A stretch of DNA of 64,000 nucleotides from Bradyrhizobium roseum (lineage in GTDB: Bacteria > Pseudomonadota > Alphaproteobacteria > Rhizobiales > Xanthobacteraceae): contig NZ_CP129212.1 of assembly GCF_030413175.1 (NCBI RefSeq), positions 620,001-684,000 of the forward strand, in the 5' to 3' direction. Shown in pieces: positions 60,396 to 64,000 of the stretch. The first letter of the stretch is position 1. Each line of letters begins with the position of its first letter. The position numbers and the translations under genes were made by a program. Under the pieces are notes generated by a model. It worked only from the letters and a program-made list of their open reading frames with translations. It made no database searches and was not told the DNA's origin.

Positions 60396-62663
60396 CTACA
60401 ACGACAGCCCCTCGGCCTCCGCGAATTCCGTCAGTTTCTGCCGGATCGAGACGCTGCCGGCCGGCGCATCGATCAGCGGCATGATCACGGCTTCGGCCTT
60501 CCTGGCGTCGAGGTCGAGGATCATCGCCTTGACCGGGCCATGCCCGGTGGCGGACAGCGACAGCGAGCGGTAGCCGAGCGCGATCAGCGCCAGCGCGCCG
60601 AGCGGCTTTGAGGCCATCTCGCCGCACAGCGAAGCCGTCTTCTTCGCCGCCTGCGCCTTGTGCACGATATCGCGCAACGCACGCATGATCGGCGCCGACA
60701 TGGTGTCGAACCGTTCGGAAACCTTGGCGTTGCCGCGGTCGACCGCGAACATGAACTGGAACAGGTCGTTCGATCCGACCGAAACGAAATCGACCCGCTT
60801 GAGCAGCTCGTCGAGCTGATAGAGCAGCGCCGGCACCTCGATCATGGTGCCGACATCGATCCGTTCCGGCAGCGCATGGCCGTGCTGGCGCAGATAGGTC
60901 AGCTCGCGCTCGACGATCGCCTTGGCCGCGTCGAACTCGGCGACGTCGGAAATCATCGGGAACATGATCTTCAGCGCGCGGCCGCCGCCGGCCCGCAGCA
61001 GCGCGCGGATCTGGCCGCGCAACAGGCCCGGCCGGTCGAGTCCGAGCCGGATCGCGCGCCAGCCGAGCGCGGGATTTTCCTCGATCACCGTCTCCATATA
61101 GGGCAGCGCCTTGTCGCCGCCGATATCGAGGGTGCGGAACGTCACCGGCTTGGAGCCCGCCGCGTCCAGCACCGTGCGATAGAGCGCCAGTTGATCCGAC
61201 GAGCGCGGCAGGCTCTGGCCCACCATGAATTGCAACTCGGTACGGAACAGCCCGATGCCGGCGCTGCCGGTGTCGTCGATATGCGGCAGGTCGATCACGA
61301 GGCCGGCGTTGATCATCAGTTCGACCTTCTGGCCGTCCTTGGTGACGCAGGGCTTGTCGCGCAGCGCGGCATATTGCGCCTGCCGCCGTGCGCGAAAACG
61401 CACCCGCTCCGCATAGGCCGATTCGATCTCGGCCGAGGGACGGACATAGATCGAGCCCGACGTGCCGTCGACGATGATGGCGTCGCCGGGATCGGCAATG
61501 CCGGGCGCGTTCGGTACCTCGCCGACGGCAGGAATGCCGAGCGCGCGCGCCACGATCGAGACGTGGGAATTCGCGGTGCCTTCCTCCAGCACCAGGCCGC
61601 GCAGCCGCTTGCGGTCGTAGTCGAGCAGCGCCGCCGGCCCCATCGCGCGCGCAATCAAAATGGCGTTCTCGGGCAGTTGCTCGCGCGACGGTGCATGATC
61701 CTGTCCGACCAGCTGGCGCATCAGGCGGTGGCCGAGGTCTTCCAGGTCGTGCAGGCGGTCGCGCAGATAGGGATCGGTCGAGCGCAGCATGCGCGCGCGG
61801 GTGTCGGATTGCACGCGCTCGACGGCGGCCTCCGCGGTGAGGCCGGTGGCGACCGCCTCGTGCAGCTTGTGCGACCAGCCGTGGTCGTTGGCGAACATGC
61901 GGTAGGCTTCCAGCACGTCGCGGTGCTCGCCGCCCTCGGCGACGTCGCCGCGCTCCAGCATGCGGTCGAGGTCGGCGCGCAGCTTGGCCAGCGCGGTATC
62001 CAGCTTCTTGATTTCCTTCGGCAGGTCTTCGGCGATGTAATTGGTGATGACGACACGCGGCTCGTGCAGCACGACATGGCCGAGCGCGATACCGTCAGAG
62101 AGGATCGCCCCTGATTTGTGCAGGGAGTGCCGCGCCGCCGGCTCCGCGCCCGGCTGCGCCAGCGCCGCCAGTTCGCCGGAGGCGATCATCTCCGCCAGCA
62201 CCATGGCGGTGGTCTGCAGCGCCTCGACCTCTTCCTCGACATAGGTGCGCTTGGCGCGGTTCTGTACAACCAGCACGCCGAGCGTATTGCCGGCGCGCAG
62301 GATCGGCACGCCGAGGAAGGAGTGGTAGATTTCCTCGCCGGTTTCAGGCCGGAACGAGAACGCCGGGTGGCTTTGCGCGTCCGAGAGGTTCAGCGGGCTG
62401 GCTTCGCTGGAGACGAGACCGACCAGACCCTCGTGCGCGGTAAGTACCGTGCGGTGCACGGCGTCGCGGTTCAAGCCCTCGGTAGCATACAGTTCGAGCG
62501 TGTTGTCGACGCGCAGCACGTAGCAGGAACAGACCTCGGCCACCATGTTGGCCGCGATCAGCACCACGATCTTGTCCAGGCGCTCCTGCGCCGAGACCTG
62601 CTCCGCCATGGTTTCGCGGAGCCGTCTCAACAAGACGCGGGGGCCTCCCGACGCGCTCCGCAT
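60396..62663 (-). CDS. ptsP: Phosphoenolpyruvate-protein phosphotransferase, nitrogen PTS enzyme I
   Basis: A 755-aa EI-Ntr that takes phosphate from PEP and passes it to NPr. The ATG at 62663 follows GGGGGAGGATACCAGCAC and gives the family's usual length. An N-terminal GAF domain (about 20-165, with HEGLVGLVSSEASPLNLSDA) senses glutamine/2-oxoglutarate in relatives. The phosphorylated His is about residue 367 in GTANSHVSIVARALGIPAVG. The C-terminal PEP-binding barrel contains GSNDLFQFMFAVDRGN and CGEMASKP with Cys near 680. It lies between lysC and prfA in the same direction. Confidence 0.95.
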   Translation of the reverse strand: MRSASGGPRVLLRRLRETMAEQVSAQERLDKIVVLIAANMVAEVCSCYVLRVDNTLELYATEGLNRDAVHRTVLTAHEGLVGLVSSEASPLNLSDAQSHPAFSFRPETGEEIYHSFLGVPILRAGNTLGVLVVQNRAKRTYVEEEVEALQTTAMVLAEMIASGELAALAQPGAEPAARHSLHKSGAILSDGIALGHVVLHEPRVVITNYIAEDLPKEIKKLDTALAKLRADLDRMLERGDVAEGGEHRDVLEAYRMFANDHGWSHKLHEAVATGLTAEAAVERVQSDTRARMLRSTDPYLRDRLHDLEDLGHRLMRQLVGQDHAPSREQLPENAILIARAMGPAALLDYDRKRLRGLVLEEGTANSHVSIVARALGIPAVGEVPNAPGIADPGDAIIVDGTSGSIYVRPSAEIESAYAERVRFRARRQAQYAALRDKPCVTKDGQKVELMINAGLVIDLPHIDDTGSAGIGLFRTELQFMVGQSLPRSSDQLALYRTVLDAAGSKPVTFRTLDIGGDKALPYMETVIEENPALGWRAIRLGLDRPGLLRGQIRALLRAGGGRALKIMFPMISDVAEFDAAKAIVERELTYLRQHGHALPERIDVGTMIEVPALLYQLDELLKRVDFVSVGSNDLFQFMFAVDRGNAKVSERFDTMSAPIMRALRDIVHKAQAAKKTASLCGEMASKPLGALALIALGYRSLSLSATGHGPVKAMILDLDARKAEAVIMPLIDAPAGSVSIRQKLTEFAEAEGLSL

Positions 62664-62962
62664 GTGCTGGTATCCTCCCCCCGCGAGTCCAGGCCGCCGG
62701 GCCGGCGGCTGGCGTAAAACGCTCGAAAACAACAATTTTATTCATTCGGCGCGGTCGCAGGCACCTGATTCCAGCCGAATCGGGATTGCCAAAACCGTCG
62801 CAAAGTTTGCGGCAACCCACCTCACAGGCCTATAGCCAATCGAGGCTTGTTTTGCCAAGCAAAACGCCTGCCAATACCAATAACGTGTGTGTCAGCGCCG
62901 ATGCTGCGGGCGCGAAGCCCGCGAGCTGTCAGACCATGCGTCAAATTTGAGAGAAAATTGTT
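62664..62962. other. lysC-ptsP intergenic region with two hairpins
   Basis: 299 bp without a gene. GTTTTGC-CAA-GCAAAAC (62849-62865) is a perfect 7-bp hairpin and GCGGGC-GCGAA-GCCCGC (62906-62922) a perfect 6-bp hairpin. The latter, 40 bp after the lysC stop, could end lysC transcription, though it lacks a T-run. The former could be an operator upstream of ptsP. Confidence 0.45.
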
Positions 62963-64000
62963 CTAGGCCTGATCGAGCCCGTAGAGGGTGTGCAGCGTAC
63001 GCACCGCCAACTCGGTATAGGCGGCGTCGATCAGCACCGAAAATTTGATCTCGGAGGTGGTGATGGCGCGGATGTTGATATTGCGCTCGGCCAGCGCCTT
63101 GAACGCCTTTGCCGCGACGCCGGCGTGGCTGCGCATGCCGCTGCCGATCACCGAGACCTTGGAGACGTCGGTGGCGCTGTCGAGCCTGGCGTAGCCGATC
63201 TTGTCCTTCGACGAGGTGATGGTGTCGCGGGCGCGGTTATAGTCGGAGGCCGGCACCGTGAAGGTGAGGTCGGTCGCCTTGCCGTCCTCGGAGACGTTCT
63301 GGACGATCATGTCGACATTGATGTTGGCGTCCGCCAGCGGCCCGAAGATCGCGGCGGCAACGCCGGGCTTGTCCTGGATCTGGCGCAGCGAAATCTGGGC
63401 TTCGTCCTTGGAGAAGGCGATACCGGTGACGACGTGGCTTTCCATGATTTCCTCCTCGCTGCAGATCAGCGTGCCCGGCGGCGTGCCGTGCGGGTCGATA
63501 TCCTCGGGCTTGTCGAAGCTGGAGCGGACGAACACCGGCATGTTGTGCACCATGCCGAGTTCCACCGATCGCACCTGGAGGACCTTGGCGCCCAGCGAGG
63601 CCAGTTCCAGCATGTCCTCGAAGGCGATCTTGTCGAGCCGCTTTGCCTTGGGAACCACCCGCGGGTCGGTCGTGTAGACGCCGTCGACGTCGGTATAGAT
63701 GTCGCAGCGATCGGCGCGAATCGCGGCCGCGATCGCTACCGCCGAGGTATCGGAGCCGCCGCGTCCGAGCGTAGTGATACGGTTGGTCTGCGGGTTGATG
63801 CCCTGGAAGCCGGCGATGACGGCGACCTCCTTGCGATCGGCGAAACGATTCATGATCTCGCTGCCGTCGATTTCGAGAATCCGCGCCGAGGCGTGGGCGT
63901 CCGAGGTCACAATCGGTATTTGCCAACCCTGCCAGGAGCGGGCCTGGATACCCATGCCCTGCAGCACGATAGCGAGCAGGCCGGACGTGACTTGTTCGCC
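62963..64000 (-). CDS. lysC: Aspartate kinase, C-terminal part (5' end outside window)
   Basis: The frame is open to the window edge and still matches the family (GEQVTSGLLAIVLQGMGIQA) there, so the start is outside. It carries the end of the kinase domain (TTLGRGGSDTSAVAIAAAIR, CDIYTDVDGVYTTDPRVVPK) and two ACT regulatory domains (INVDMIVQNVSEDG; GMRSHAGVAAKAFKALAERN). This is the lysine/threonine-sensitive type. The enzyme phosphorylates aspartate, the first step to lysine, threonine and methionine. Confidence 0.95.
   Translation of the reverse strand, partial: GEQVTSGLLAIVLQGMGIQARSWQGWQIPIVTSDAHASARILEIDGSEIMNRFADRKEVAVIAGFQGINPQTNRITTLGRGGSDTSAVAIAAAIRADRCDIYTDVDGVYTTDPRVVPKAKRLDKIAFEDMLELASLGAKVLQVRSVELGMVHNMPVFVRSSFDKPEDIDPHGTPPGTLICSEEEIMESHVVTGIAFSKDEAQISLRQIQDKPGVAAAIFGPLADANINVDMIVQNVSEDGKATDLTFTVPASDYNRARDTITSSKDKIGYARLDSATDVSKVSVIGSGMRSHAGVAAKAFKALAERNINIRAITTSEIKFSVLIDAAYTELAVRTLHTLYGLDQA

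Noticed and set aside
60660..62114. A 484-codon plus-strand frame opposite ptsP
   Set aside because: Gln/Arg/His-rich shadow with no family match; ptsP on the other strand is intact and conserved along its full length.

Overview
The window looks like chromosomal DNA of a Bradyrhizobium-like alphaproteobacterium (Hyphomicrobiales, Nitrobacteraceae). The evidence is high G+C throughout, the gene order lysC-ptsP-prfA-prmC-DUF4167, a phaR/phaA/phaB polyhydroxybutyrate locus, and many palindromic intergenic repeats of the kind common in Bradyrhizobium. No tRNA, rRNA, CRISPR array, transposase or phage gene was recognised.

1-24.4 kb is mostly catabolic. After the 3' part of an FAD/NAD(P) oxidoreductase and a reverse-strand orphan binding protein, a forward cluster (2.3-14.0 kb) encodes three acyl-CoA dehydrogenases, a glutathione transferase, an AraC regulator, a beta-keto acid cleavage enzyme (BKACE/DUF849), an acyl-CoA ligase and both subunits of a biotin-dependent acyl-CoA carboxylase. 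A reverse-strand dipeptide-type ABC importer (14.2-19.7 kb), a second acyl-CoA ligase, an iron-type alcohol dehydrogenase/maleylacetate reductase homologue and another orphan binding protein follow. Together they suggest uptake, CoA activation, dehydrogenation, carboxylation and BKACE cleavage of an unidentified organic acid.

24.4-36.8 kb is mixed accessory DNA: a MAPEG protein, a three-gene ABC/FtsX/AttH-like set, an MFS carrier, an N-acyl-D-amino-acid deacylase homologue with a second MFS carrier, an orphan A+T-richer membrane protein with its own strong sigma70-like promoter, and a Rieske oxygenase.

36.8-50.6 kb carries a Na+/H+ antiporter, a decayed flavin monooxygenase, a SnoaL-like protein, a secreted caspase-like protein, a DUF1345 membrane protein split by an in-frame TAA, farnesyl diphosphate synthase, mtgA, rpmF, a PAS-GGDEF-EAL protein and an adaptor/FtsX/ATPase export set.

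50.7-64 kb is core metabolism: phaR-phaA-phaB, an EamA exporter, gloB with a cupin gene, a methyltransferase, DUF4167, prmC, prfA, ptsP and the 3' part of lysC.

A recurring theme is palindromic repeats that act on their host genes. Two copies of one element supply the stop codon and the same Ser-Pro-Ala-Pro tail to two unrelated proteins, another holds the stop codon of the EamA gene, another donates part of a Shine-Dalgarno sequence, one element is nested inside another, and others abut gene remnants (an RND transporter end and a monooxygenase).
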